64,000 nucleotides of DNA from Amphirosellinia nigrospora. Taxonomy: Eukaryota > Ascomycota > Sordariomycetes > Xylariales > Xylariaceae. The notes beneath the pieces were generated by a model. It was not told the origin of the DNA. It did not search any database and saw only the letters and a list, made by a program, of their open reading frames with translations. Location: assembly GCA_004123355.1 (NCBI GenBank), contig SCHM01000001.1, positions 7,822,193 through 7,886,192 of the forward strand, given 5' to 3'. How positions within the stretch are numbered: position 1 is the first letter of the stretch; the number at the start of each line of letters is the position of its first letter. Below are positions 51,438 to 62,790 of the stretch, piece by piece. The translations under genes and the position numbers were made by a program.

Positions 51438-52276
51438 GACGAAGCGGACAACCCAAAGATTTCAGGTCAAAAGGACTCGAGCCTAACGTCCATTGCTGAT
51501 CTACTTGATGGCGCACACACTTACACTGACCGTCCGAAATATATACATATAGCATCCATGTGATTGGCGTCTAATAAACAGCATAAGTGGTCAACACATG
51601 CTAAGGAAGAGACCTAATCCGCGACTTCAAATGCCCAAGGAGGTACAAAAAATAACAACTGGTCAAATCGGCATTTAAGCACAGAGCAACTTTGTAATAG
51701 CGAGTTATGGAACAAGTAGACCATCTACTAGATGCCTATATAAACGTGACAAATCTTCAAGGGCCGTTCTTGCATCTGCTGTATATTTAGACCTAATAGT
51801 CACATCCATACACTACAGAGTAGCTACTGGATCACACAACAACCAGACGATATCTCATAGCAATCTTCGTCAAGAATTGGGCAAAATAAGGAAACGGTAG
51901 ACTTTGAAGTCCAGTTATTACTCAAGCCAAGTTATAAACCATGCACTTGAGACGAACTCCTGCACGACAGGCCTTGGCAACTAAACAGAAGGAAGAGTCT
52001 CTTCCTAGTTGTTTCTTTAAGTGTTTTAAAACTGTTGAATTTTTTCTTCCTTTTTTTATATTTAGTTACATACTAGTACAAAGGACCGAACTAACTCATT
52101 TTCGGTGGGTATGATATTCGCGGTCTCTTCAACTAAGAGAGGAGTTTATTGGTGACCGTACCAACGGTTTCCTACTCTATCAACCAGGCCCGATTTCCTT
52201 TCCATGGCGCGGTGTGCATAATGATTTGATTGATTCAGACAAAGCCTCCCCTATTCTTTCCAACGTTGCTGCTCGC

Positions 52277-53373
52277 TTACTTGCGGCGGTTTTGTTGCAG
52301 CATCAAGATCTGGACCATCCGGATGAAGATGTTGAGGAAGTCGAGTTCGAGAGAAATGCTCTCGTTGATTGGGTCCTTCTTGATGATACCCGCTCGGCCA
52401 TGCGAGCATGGTGCAGAATCTTCTGAACGTCGTAGAGAGTGAAGCGCCGAAAACGGCGAGACCACCGTACAGCCAGATGTTCTCAGTCAAAGCGAGGGTT
52501 CGGGCGGCGGTTGCGGGGATAATCAGAGGAGCAAATCCGGAAACAGCAACCAGGGCAGCACCAGCCAACAGAGGACCTCCGATATACAAGTACTTCTCTT
52601 GCTTAGCAGTGGCACCGATGAAAGATATGGAACCCATCATAGCGACGGTGTAAAGACCGGCGCGCGCAATGAGGGCACCAGGCGCGAATGCAAGCAAGGG
52701 CGCAACGAAGGCGGCTTGGGTGGCGTTGAAAGCGGTCCAGAGGGCATATTTAGGGATGTAGCTGAGATGGATAAAATTAGCACGTCGTATGAAAAGGCAC
52801 CAAGATGGAGATAGATAATCTTACTTGTCTGGATCAATGGATCGTGTTCCAATCATAGTACCGAAGCTCAGAGCTATGCCACCGATGGCAACAGCCCAAG
52901 GGTTAGTCACCATCAACCGGTAAACAAAACCACTCTGGATCATTTGTCGCGCCGTCAGGCCGATGATGCCAATACCCAAGCCGGTGTGCAGGAAGGTCGA
53001 GTTGAGATAAGATCGCTCGAAGGCAGGCATGCCGCCATCCTCGCGGGTTTCACGGTTAAAGACGACATTAAGGGCGATGACGGTACCGCCAAAGATGGCG
53101 CCACCCGTTAATAATCTCCGAACGAGTGAGCCCTGGTCTACAGCCTGCGAGGACTGCTGGTTGTACGCTCTCGACTGTGCAAATGGATTCTTGGGCGTGG
53201 CTCGCAGGGTCGAGGAAGCGATCGTGGCTCTCGATGTGAAGAAGGTGGAGGGCTTGGTGGCGGTTGGTGGAATGCTCGGATGGGAGCGGAGGCGCGAAAT
53301 GACGACTTGGCGACTGGGGCAGTCTCGCTGCAAGGCGCGCAGGTCCTTGACGAACCGTTATGGTGAATGACAT
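52277..53373 (-). CDS. Mitochondrial Bax-inhibitor-1 family protein (GHITM/TMBIM5-like), frame disrupted
   Basis: A multi-pass inner-membrane protein; relatives support cristae structure and ion exchange. Exons are 52,825-53,373 and 52,277-52,761, with a 63-bp intron (GTAAGA donor, CAG acceptor) between GTRSIDPD and YIPKYALW. The N terminus is Arg/Ser/Ala-rich, like a mitochondrial targeting sequence (MSFTITVRQG, FRASAPIRAF). The membrane part includes LLTGGAIFGGTVIALNVVF, NPWAVAIGGIALSFGTMIG, MGSISFIGATAKQEKYLYIG and ENIWLYGGLAVFG. The end reads INESISLELDFLNIF and QILMLQQNRRK. The frame changes twice near 52,400-52,450, at TTT to TT and GGGG to GGG, and again in the targeting region near 53,260-53,340. 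Without those losses the protein would match family length (about 340 residues). Confidence 0.9.
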
Positions 53374-54033
53374 TGTTTTGATTGAGGCCGACGATCCCAA
53401 ACGTGTGTGTTCGTTGCAATAAGGAAAACTTAAGTAGGATCAATGATGTAGTATGAGAAATTGAGATGCGGGAGCTTTCGCAATCGCAGGCTAATGACGA
53501 TGCCAGTTGGCGGCTGATGTAATCTAGAACGAATGGCCATGCACCGAGGAAATCGCTAGAACAGTGGACGGAGTTCTGTTTGCTCTTAACTCCGATGGCC
53601 CCGCCGCCCACTGCCGAGGCCTAATTTTACAGCCACCTTGATGGGTGATGGCTTCGCATTATTTGCAACTTTATACGACAGCGGGCAATAAATTGCATTC
53701 AAATATCATACATCACGTTCTCTCAAAATGGCTTTTCTTCATGATTTTCAGTGGCTATCATGTCTAGACTGAGGCGATTATATTCATGCCGATATTGAGG
53801 ACATGGCGCCCGTTTTTTACCACTTGTTCTAGACCGAATTATACCGGCCGTTGGTGCAATTGTTGAGAAGCGCCTCGATACGGCTCCCATAGGTTCAAGT
53901 GTTTGTATAGCTTCTAAACGACTGCGCCTTACAATTTCACAGAACCATATCTGTCTCTATCCCCCATATATGTGTTGGTGGGGTGCTTTTCTCGCTCATC
54001 CAAGACCGTCATTCCAGCCCAAAGGACCTAAAC
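53374..54033. other. Intergenic, GHITM promoter / msrA 3' side
   Basis: About 660 bp with no further gene. The GHITM 5' UTR and promoter lie at its left end and the msrA 3' UTR at its right. Confidence 0.5.
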
Positions 54034-54736
54034 TTACTTCTGCTCCAGTGGCTCGAACGGCCGCAGGAAATGGCTGGGGCATTCATAGCCCCAGGGATTC
54101 TTGTTCAGATACAGTTGGTGATAATCCTCAGCGTCCCACCAGGGGCCTGCAGGGACGACCTCTGTCACAATACGGCCTTTGTACCACTGGTCGTTGGCCT
54201 GCTTTGTGACCTCTTTGGCAATCTTTTCTTGCTCCTCGTTGTGAAAGTAGATCCCACTGCGGTAGTTGGTTCCAGCATCTGGGCCTTGTCTGTTCAAGGT
54301 TGTCGGGTCGTGCATCTTGTAGAAGAACTCGAGGAGTTGACGGTACGTAATTCGTGCCGGGTCGTAGTAGATCAGCAAAGCCTCATTGTCTATCGCCGTT
54401 TTTTAGTTCCGATACTTTCGCTACAATAGCTAGACTACGGCACACATGAATAACAAGAAAAAAAAGCGCTTTACTCACGTCCTGTCTTCCCTGAGCACAC
54501 CTGCTTGTAACCCGGGTTCGTGGAATCGCCACCGGTGTATCCTACACGAGTGTCATAAATACCCTTGTCGCCAAAATGCTTGCGGTACAAGTGCTCGACG
54601 CCCCAGAAGCAGCCAGCACCCACGGTGGCTTTCTCGGCGCCTCGGGAATGGCGGGGCGTGGCGAACCGCCGCCACTGCCAGTAATGCCCATAGCGGTCGA
54701 CATGGGACGGAAGAGGCGCTGAACGAACGAGGGCAT
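54034..54736 (-). CDS. msrA: Peptide methionine-S-sulfoxide reductase, one frame break
   Basis: It reduces methionine-(S)-sulfoxide in oxidised proteins, using thioredoxin. Exons are 54,479-54,736 and 54,034-54,389, with an 89-bp intron (GTGAGT donor, TAG acceptor) splitting the codon in SGKTGHNEALL. The catalytic signature GCFWG follows the conserved PEGAEKATV-type entry. Other family landmarks are [45 protein letters not shown] and EDYHQLYL. Coding length is 614 nt, one short of 204 codons plus stop, because the Gly-Ala stretch before the active site reads GAGGCGCC where GAGGGCGCC is expected. The active-site Cys therefore sits in a shifted frame. [14 protein letters not shown] could be a weak mitochondrial leader. 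A hydrophobic frame upstream (to 54,879) might extend the N terminus if another base is missing. The gene is divergent from the eL33 gene. Confidence 0.95.
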
Positions 54737-55388
54737 AGTAAATGCATCAGGAGAAATGCAAAGGCGAGGGCGAGTAGCGCCGTGCGTAAGGAAACACTAT
54801 TCTCAGTGTTGCTTGTAGAGCCAGGGGCGTATTTCTTATTCGACACCGGGACGTCGACGTTGACATGCGATATATTCAATTCGAAAGCTTATTTGATGCT
54901 AGAGAGATGCGCTACGCACGAATTTCTCAAGAAGGAATGGATGGAAAGGAGAAGGTAGGAAAGAGAAATAGAGGGATTAAGATATGTCGTTGACGTTGCG
55001 CCGCCACCACTCGGGATGAGATGGATGACAATTTCAATGGTTCATGACAAATCGTAGAATACTCAATTCGGACGCAGCTTTTGAGCCCCCGCGAAAGCTA
55101 TTCCTAGCTATTGGGCCCCACCAAAGCTCAATCACGTCAGTGTGAAACAAAGGTGCTTCTCTGCCGATTCCAAATCGCTCGGCGCTCAGGTGGAGATCTG
55201 GATACCTGCCTTTTTGGGTGTCGCATCTGCGATAATAGCATTAACGGTCTATCTTATCTTATCTTATCTTATCGTGCGCGACCCTACGCACATCCCACTT
55301 TGGCTCTTCGCGAACATGAAGCTGAGCTACGACATCGGCCTTATTGAGTATCCGAGCTGAAGCATTCCATTTACCTACAATTGACAAG
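54737..55388. promoter_or_regulatory. Bidirectional msrA / eL33 promoter
   Basis: A 650-bp spacer between divergent genes. It contains a five-fold TTATC/GATAA run (55,250-55,274) close to the eL33 start. No classical TATA box stands out. Confidence 0.55.
55250..55274. promoter_or_regulatory. Tandem GATA motifs (TATCT pentamer run)
   Basis: The plus strand reads four TATCT-type pentamers and a final TATC. On the minus strand this is five GATA cores, four of them GATAAG. Fungal GATA factors bind such sites, but a pentamer microsatellite is equally possible. It ends 115 bp before the eL33 ATG. Confidence 0.5.
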
Positions 55389-56122
55389 ATGCCTACAGAA
55401 GCTGGCCACCGACGTAAGTATATCTCTTCCAAGCTGAAATGAATAACGCCTACTAACATACTTTAAAGTTTACGTCAAGTTAGTACCCCCACGTCAATCA
55501 GTCTCTCAGCACAACCAGTGCTAGGTTGGAGTCAGTGCCGTAGGATGTGACTGATAAAATCATAATTAGAGCCCGACATCTCGGGTACAAGCAGAACAAG
55601 CATACCCAGCACCCCAACCGAAGTCTTGTAAAGATTGAGGGCGTTGATACCACCGAGGCTGCCACGTATGTGCATGTTTATATCCATCAGCTCAGGGTCC
55701 AGCTTGTTGACATTCATAGCTTCTATCTGGCAAGAAAATCGCTTTCATCCACAAGGCGCCAAGGAGACCAGTAAGTTGAATTATCACATCGCTCCAAATC
55801 CCACCATATTCGTACATGGGTAGGTTTGAGTTGATACTAACTGCTTGTCTGATAGGAGGCACTCACACGCGTGTGTAGGCTATTTGAAAATTCAATTCGC
55901 GGCATATCAAGTCAAGTCACTAACCACAGTTTTAACAGATCTGGGGCAAGGTCGTCCGGCCCCACGGTATGACCCTGACAACTTCAAGTCCAAATATCCA
56001 ATATCGCTGATCATTCGGTTTTAGGCAACTCAGGCGCTGTGCAGGCTCGCTTCTCTGTTCCTCTTCCAACCAAGTCGTTTGGTGCTAGCCTCAGGGTCTT
56101 ACTATATCCATCGTCGATTTAA
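55389..56122 (+). CDS. rpl33: 60S ribosomal protein eL33 (L33/L35Ae), 7 exons, frame disrupted
   Basis: A small basic protein of the large ribosomal subunit. Exons are 55,389-55,413, 55,469-55,478, 55,570-55,665, 55,720-55,770, 55,856 to about 55,874, 55,939-55,966 and 56,025-56,122. They encode in order [23 protein letters not shown]...[21 protein letters not shown]-like and HK...[20 protein letters not shown] and [14 protein letters not shown]...[12 protein letters not shown]. Introns 1 and 5 show ACTAAC-type branch points and AG acceptors. Total coding length is 327 nt; three more bases are needed for the expected 109 residues. Each missing base falls in a G run: CTGGGC read as CTGGC, GCGGCC as GCGCC, and one at the exon 5 donor. 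Exon 2 is only 10 nt. As an essential, usually single-copy gene it is the best internal control for sequence accuracy here. Confidence 0.95.
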
Positions 56123-59100
56123 GCAAGTAAATCGGCAGCGTCCAGTAGAAGCAGTTCGACTTGAACGATGCGTTTCTAAATCGAAACAGTTTAGGAACGT
56201 CAAGAAGAGATTATATCTCAACCGGCTACTATGCAACCCAATAGTCTTCGACTTGCGAAGTAAGCCTCGGGATTCAGCGCAACGAGAGAATCATTAGAAC
56301 CGTAAGTATACTATAGTCGGTATCACGATGAAGTCAAGCGCTTTTGAGCCTAGTCGGCCGGGTTTGGCCTTGGTGGGCATCCATGGATGTGCGTGACTGG
56401 GTACATAGCCGGAGCACTTCCTCTGCTCCAGAAGATGCCACCCAAGTCATATTGTGTCATTAGAAAGCAAGTCGAAAGCAATGATAGATAACAAATCAAA
56501 CAGCAAACATTGTGCCGCCATCTCCCCGCCCAGACTCTTAGTTCATCATTCTGATATGTTGAATGTGACACATCCAACGTCCTATAGGCCCTAATTCCGG
56601 CTATTCTACGATTTTATTATGCGACGCGTTCTTACGTGTTACTTCGTCGATCGGGCGCTAGATGTCTATATACACACAGTTGCATTCTCCTACAATTCCA
56701 ATAGGAAAGCATTAAACCCTTAGTAATGTTTTATCGTATTCGATATAATATGTATTTCCCAGTAGAGGAAAAAGCCGAGATCGGTATATGGCTGGTGCCG
56801 GTATGCTACTTTAAAGCTACGGTTTCTTTTGTTAAATGTTATTAAGATGATGAACAATACAACTTTCGGCGGCGTCGTTCACGCTACATGTTGTATCTAA
56901 AGAAAGTCAGGTACATTTAGGTGCGACAGTCTCAAATAGTGATGAATCGCTATGATATCTGTCATTTACGGACATTCCCGTGTCTCACCTAGATGTGTGT
57001 GTGGTGTGTGTTCTCACTACTAGACATATCCAAGCAGCTGGGTCCTATACCTGAGACCAGCCCGGACCTGCATGCTGGATATAGGTAATCAGACAAGTGT
57101 GAGACTCTGTGCGAAGCTTGATGATTCATCGAAACAGCTCCCTAGGAGAGAGCGAGACCATCATGGAACCTCTGACTCACTAAGAAATTATTGTATTTCG
57201 AATACGCTTCCAAGCTCCGGATGGAAGCCTTTTTACACTCATATCCTCGAGCACATGCTAACTGGCATATTCATGTTAATCGAATAGCCGACGGGTAGGT
57301 GCAGTAGATACTTGGTGGTAGTGGGGATCGCGAGGCGAAACCTGAACGGCTTATCTCACTCCTTCGGAAGGAAATATGCAACTCGTAAGCGAGGATATAT
57401 ATGCATCATGGAATGCAATATCAGCAGCACTCTTTCTCGAAATTTGTGGCGGAATAACTAATATCGAGAATAAAGTACCAGGCTTCGTTTATACTGATAT
57501 GACCATTGCTTCTTGCTGCATCACTTTCCGGGTTTGAACGGGCCGTATGCATGATCTACTAGGGAGTGGTGAGGCTGGCATGAGTCAAATCTCCGCTTCG
57601 CGCATTCACAACATTGCGTGGTACTACGGAAGTGGCCGTCATCTGGCATATCAGTTAATAGCGGAAGCTCGGCTGGTCAGCCGTGCCTTAATATTATAGA
57701 TATTGATTTTTAGCAGACCATGCACAAATCCCCATACCCATGTCTATAACCAGAAGTCTACATGGGGACTTGAAGCGCCTATTAATAGACGCAGGTCTCT
57801 TTATCCGCAGGAATTAAATATAGATGATTGAGTGGTCCAGAAACACATAAAATTGAAAGAGAGGAATGAAAGAAAAAGCAGCTGACCGATATGGACGTCT
57901 AGAATCAGAGGAGATGAGCAAATATATAACTTCGGCGCCCCCTGCAAATGAAACCGCTCGGCCCAGAGCTCGGGAGGGTCGCACGACGCCCAAGGTGTCA
58001 CTGCAGGAGTAGCTAGCGAGATGGACATTCTAGAAAACGCGATCTGTCACGTCGCACGGGGAGCCAATGAACCAAGAATAGCACCACCGGGGAGGGAGGG
58101 GAGGCAATCCAAGAGAACCTGCAGAAATTGCCTGGCCTAGAATGTGTCTTGCATGCGTTTTATGGTGGTTCCCAGAGTAAAAATCTCCGGGTTGGAAGTC
58201 ATTGGACGTTGCCTTGGGGGGCGGGCTGCAACCTGCAAAGCCAACTTGCATGCACCACCCCCTTTCACAGCTCGGGCTAGCCTATCTGCTCTTTCTCCGA
58301 TGGCAAGGTGGCGGACGGAGAGGGCCGGGGTTATAGGTGATTCACGTGGATTCGCTGGGACGACATGCGTCGATTATGATGCAAGATTCGGAGGGTAGGT
58401 AGGGGTAGCTCGGTGATGGTGTGTGGTAAGGGAGCACTTTCATCTAGGGACGACTGGGGACGTCGAGTGAGAAAACTCATATTGTCTGTATTGATGGGCG
58501 TTTGATGGTTTTTCCTACCCGAGTAATCTAGGTAGTTCTGTTTTGTCTGTCCTTCAATTCAGAGACAGGAAATGGTAATACCGCTGACCAATTTTCCCGC
58601 GCACTGCCAATTACCTAGAAAAAAAGAGCCTTAGATGAACAACAAAAAAATGGGGGGGAATCCTTTCCCCATTAACGAAGCGAAAGAGGTTTTTGGCGGG
58701 ACTATTAATACAATTAAATGACAGTGGTATTTTTCCTGAACTCCGCCCATGATGATAGAGAAAGGAGAACGCTGTGCTGTGCTGTGCTCCTCAAAACGAC
58801 AAAAATCATAAACTCATCACGAACTCAACTGTCTCGGTAGTTCTGGGTAGTAGGAGTGGGAATGGGGGAAGGCGGCGTGCTGTGACCTGCACTGGTGTTG
58901 TAGTTCCTTTCCTGAGCGACAGCTTTTTTCGAACAACTCTCCCGTTCGCATTCCTCGGGGGACCCGCTCGTGACGAGGGGTCACCGATCCTCATTCCATC
59001 TCTTCTCATCACGACGCCAAGGTGAGCCTCCGACTAGCCAAAGCTAGGGGCTCTTTGGCTCGCGATTGTAGTACTCATTCGGCGCGGGTGTCCCATCGAT

Positions 59101-62100
59101 CATGTAGTTGAAACAGATGTAGGTTGTGGTAGGGTTCCATCGGGTCCACGATGCCCAGCTAAGTGGCGAAAGGAGGGTTCGAGACCATCCCCGCCGGTGT
59201 TGCGTAGACTATCGTGACCGGGTGGTTGTACGTCTAGGCCGCCGTCTCATTTACGATCAGGGGCCGGCTCTGCGGATGGCAATACCAACAACTACCGGTG
59301 GTGTATTCCGTACCGTACCGCAGTTTCACATGTGTGCATATGCATCGTGTCGACGGGATGTCTAGAAGCAGCACAAGCTGACGTCGATGGTGTCGCCATT
59401 GGGACGAGTTGATGTGACTTTGATATAAGTGTGTGTATGCGGGCGTGTGTATGTGCCTTAGCTGTTTTCTCACATGCGTCAGAATCTAGAGCTCTACTGC
59501 GGCATCGTGGGATATATATGACCCCTCGATTTCCTGTCATACAATGGGGGGTGCTGGATTCCAGAGTGTTCGATGATCAAGGTGGCCAATACATACCTAT
59601 ACGGCTAGACCTGAAGCAGAGTGGTCTGATAGTGTGTCTTAGGACAGTTGAAACTATCTTTGCGTGGTGAGAAGTCTCTCGGTGGCAGCGGTTCGTTATG
59701 CTAATGTGTATTTTTTTTTTTTTGACGACGAGATGTGCGAATGCTGGTCTGCAGAGCAAGGCTTGGGGAGAACGGTAAAGTTGATATCGAATGTCGATCG
59801 TTCCTCTTCTCAGAAATTCGACCTTGGAGGGGGGGATTTGCTGGCATTATCATCTGCACGACTTCCGACTAGGCTCGTGGACCCTTGGGACTTTGACGGC
59901 GCTCGAGCTATGCCATTACGGTACCAGAGTACACGCTACAATGCACACTACACGAAAAAACAAGGGAAAGAGGGGACGGAGCAATACTGCCCAGTATTCG
60001 ATGTCCCTCGTGGGACATGGTGGGAGATGCCGATGCAGGCCAGCGAGTCCAGGTGCGCCCTAATGCAGCATTCAATAGTTCGACGATGGGCTGGAACTTG
60101 GGATGAGACCCTCCCCACCGCTCACTGACCTGCCCGAAGCCGCAATCGACGGGCATTTTTAGCAACTTTTAGGGACAGCGAGCGAACGGCTTCCGCTTTG
60201 GGCCAATCCTGGGTTGGGGCATTGGGTGCTTGGGTCCTTTGGGCGGGTGGTTCTATGAATAAAGTAGCTACATACCTAGTAGGTTAATGTTGAAGAATAC
60301 CCGGGTGCTGATCCCTCTCTCTCCCTTCGTCGACAGGCAACCCCCTGACAATATTCCGCCACTACAGATTACTTACATGATAATAAGCTCACTCCTACAT
60401 CCATGGTATATATATACCAGGATAGTATGTATAGTCTGTACATTGCGTACGGGCACGCGATACGTGAGTGTGGCCTGTACAGTACTTTACTTACCTACTA
60501 GCTTGCTTGGTATAGAGGTCGTGGGGTGTAAGACAAGACAAGACCATGTCGATGGATGTGGCTTAGGAAGACAGATACCTGGGACTACGCTTGACCGGAT
60601 CAGGGCAACCATTCGAACTGGCCAACGACGGCGCGACGACGTTGGTATCACGCCACCCAAGCATCAGGTCCCTTCCACGTGGACCCCGCCTATTTTCCCT
60701 AAACGGACCCTAGCGTCCAGATACCTCTCCGGCGTACCTCTCCAAGCTGCATGCCCTACTGCCAGGCTACTGTACCTATCTGCTGCAGAGTCCCCAGCGA
60801 CTATCTGGCGTGCTCACAACAGACCTATAGGGAGCATTCGACAGTGTCGGTGAACAACGCAAGGGCGAGCAACTTTAAAGCGCCTATGCACGCATCATTA
60901 AGTCTACAAGTATATCCATCCGTCTTATCGCTTATAGGTCCGTTGGTATGTTATGTTATGTACTTCTGCTACCCCAAGCGCCAGACTGGGGGCAAGAGAT
61001 ACCTACATAGTATAGTATTACGGTACTCTTCCACCGCCGCGGGTACTGCCAAGTCGCATATCATATTGTCAAATTGGCATGTGGTAGTAGGATCGATAGG
61101 ATACAGAAAAAAGTCCAGGACCCTATCTGGGGAAAAGGGGACCAAGAAACCGCTCGCTCGCTGGCTCTCTGATCGACGGACCACCTCACCTTATCCACTA
61201 TTATCAGGTTAACAAATTGAACAGCTGAGGAAGAGAACGGAATGGGACGACGGATTCAATATAATGCTTTACGATGGTTCATTACGATGCAATATTCTTG
61301 CTCACGAGGTTTCGCTTAAAGCTGCTTGAAATTAGATGGAAGCGCTGGAGAGAAAACCCATGCTTATTATCGCGCCGCGCCCCCGGCCGGCAGCGAATAT
61401 TCTCCGTCTGCACACTAATAGTCATCCAACGGTGAAAAAGGGAAAGTCGTTTTCTGCACGGATGGGGGCAGAAACAGGCGGCATTTATTGCTCACCCCAT
61501 AGGACGAAAACTCGTCGGGCTCGCTGCCGTTGAATCAGACCCGGTGCTGCATGCTCCGCCAGGTGAACCCGGATGAGCGGATACGCCTATCTGGTAGGTA
61601 GATACAAAAAGTACATTATTACTGTGAAGCGCTACCGCATACTATATTGAGACTGAAGCCTCTTCGACGTGTCGTTTGTGGGCAAGGTGTCCGTTCGTCG
61701 TTGGCACGCATATAGTACTAGCTCCCTTTCATCTTTACGCACGCAACGGCTGACGAGCGCCACCATGCGCTAGTCGATATCTACCCTCGCTACATACCAC
61801 AGAGGCGCTTCTAGCTGCGAGTAGCTGAAGCTTATACTTCTCTAATTGGGTGTGGTGCTTGAGCTTGGAAGCTCTCTACCGACGCCTGCCGGTCCCGAGC
61901 GTCTGTTAGCGTAAGTCGTTTGGGCTATTGGGATTGGGCTGACTGGGTCAGGCTGAGCGATGCCATTCTATTGTCGAAGTTATGGGCAGGGGGCTGTTTT
62001 CGATCACCCAATCCGGTGTCAACCCGTCGCTTTCCTCCAGACAGGTCCGGGGCGAGCGAGACACGTCAGATTTGCTAATGAATGTCTCAGACATATGAAG

Positions 62101-62790
62101 AGCTGAAGATCATGCCTTTTGAACGGTGAACGACTACGATTAATCATACTATAGAGCGAGAACTGCGTCGTCGATCTTCTTGTTCTGTACACATAATCCA
62201 TACCGGGAATATCACACTCCGTGCGTGGGTTTCATTTATATCTAAAATGACAGTTCTAATCGCCTACCTCTGGTAGGTCCGAATATTTTTGGTCTTTCAG
62301 GTTCAGCCGGCTTGGCACGGTCCAACTAGTTCGATCATCTGTGTGGGGATCTGGGGAGATACTGGGCAAGACACAAGGAGTTCGTCGCAAGGAACCGAAT
62401 GTAGTCTCTTGCCGAATATCCGATAGTGACTACTAATGGTGTATGCCGTAGCGTAGGCGCCACGGAACGCATAAAGGGTCCTGTCGACCCATCTGTGAAA
62501 GAGCCTCGCGATGGAATAAGTGCCAAGACATTTATATTCAATTCTCTTTAGGCTCAAGAGCGCATCATTATTGTTGATGCAAAAGATACCAGTCCCATGG
62601 TATTTTGACGAAGATGACGTACTTTTGAAGATAGCGATCACGACAACTATAAAGGGCCATGTTGCCATGCCTCTATCGTTGACGCCACGGCTCGCTGCCA
62701 TCAAGCGATTGAGGAACACACGAAGGGAGGCCGCAAGCGCCCGCCAAGACCAGTCACGACATCTGGCCAGGTACATTAAGCATTTGGACC
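56123..62790. other. 6.7 kb without a recognisable gene
   Basis: Ordinary, GC-balanced DNA with many short open frames (for example 59,664-60,128, 60,287-60,853, 60,751-61,212 on plus; 62,303-62,776 on minus; 62,520-62,864 on plus). None shows a motif I can place. A T15 run lies near 59,709-59,723. Poorly conserved, intron-rich or RNA genes cannot be excluded, especially if bases are missing. No tRNA or rRNA gene was recognised. Confidence 0.45.

Larger units (their letters stand above)
46600..52276. other. 5.7 kb without a recognisable gene
   Basis: It starts with the promoter and 5' UTR side of the F-box/LRR gene; a pyrimidine-rich run lies at 47,600-47,622. It contains a G-run tandem repeat at 48,036-48,067 and a short AAACATACACC repeat at 51,403-51,437. 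Open frames such as 49,584-49,985 (+), 49,974-50,249 (-), 50,033-50,479 (+) and 51,208-51,555 (-) show no motif I recognise. Given the base losses seen elsewhere, a poorly conserved gene could be hidden here. Confidence 0.45.

Noticed and set aside
54553-54879. Separate hydrophobic small protein upstream of msrA
   Set aside because: It overlaps msrA exon 1 in another frame; at most it could be an N-terminal extension of MsrA.
59170-59190. tRNA B-box-like GGTTCGAGACC
   Set aside because: There is no A box at proper distance and no cloverleaf.
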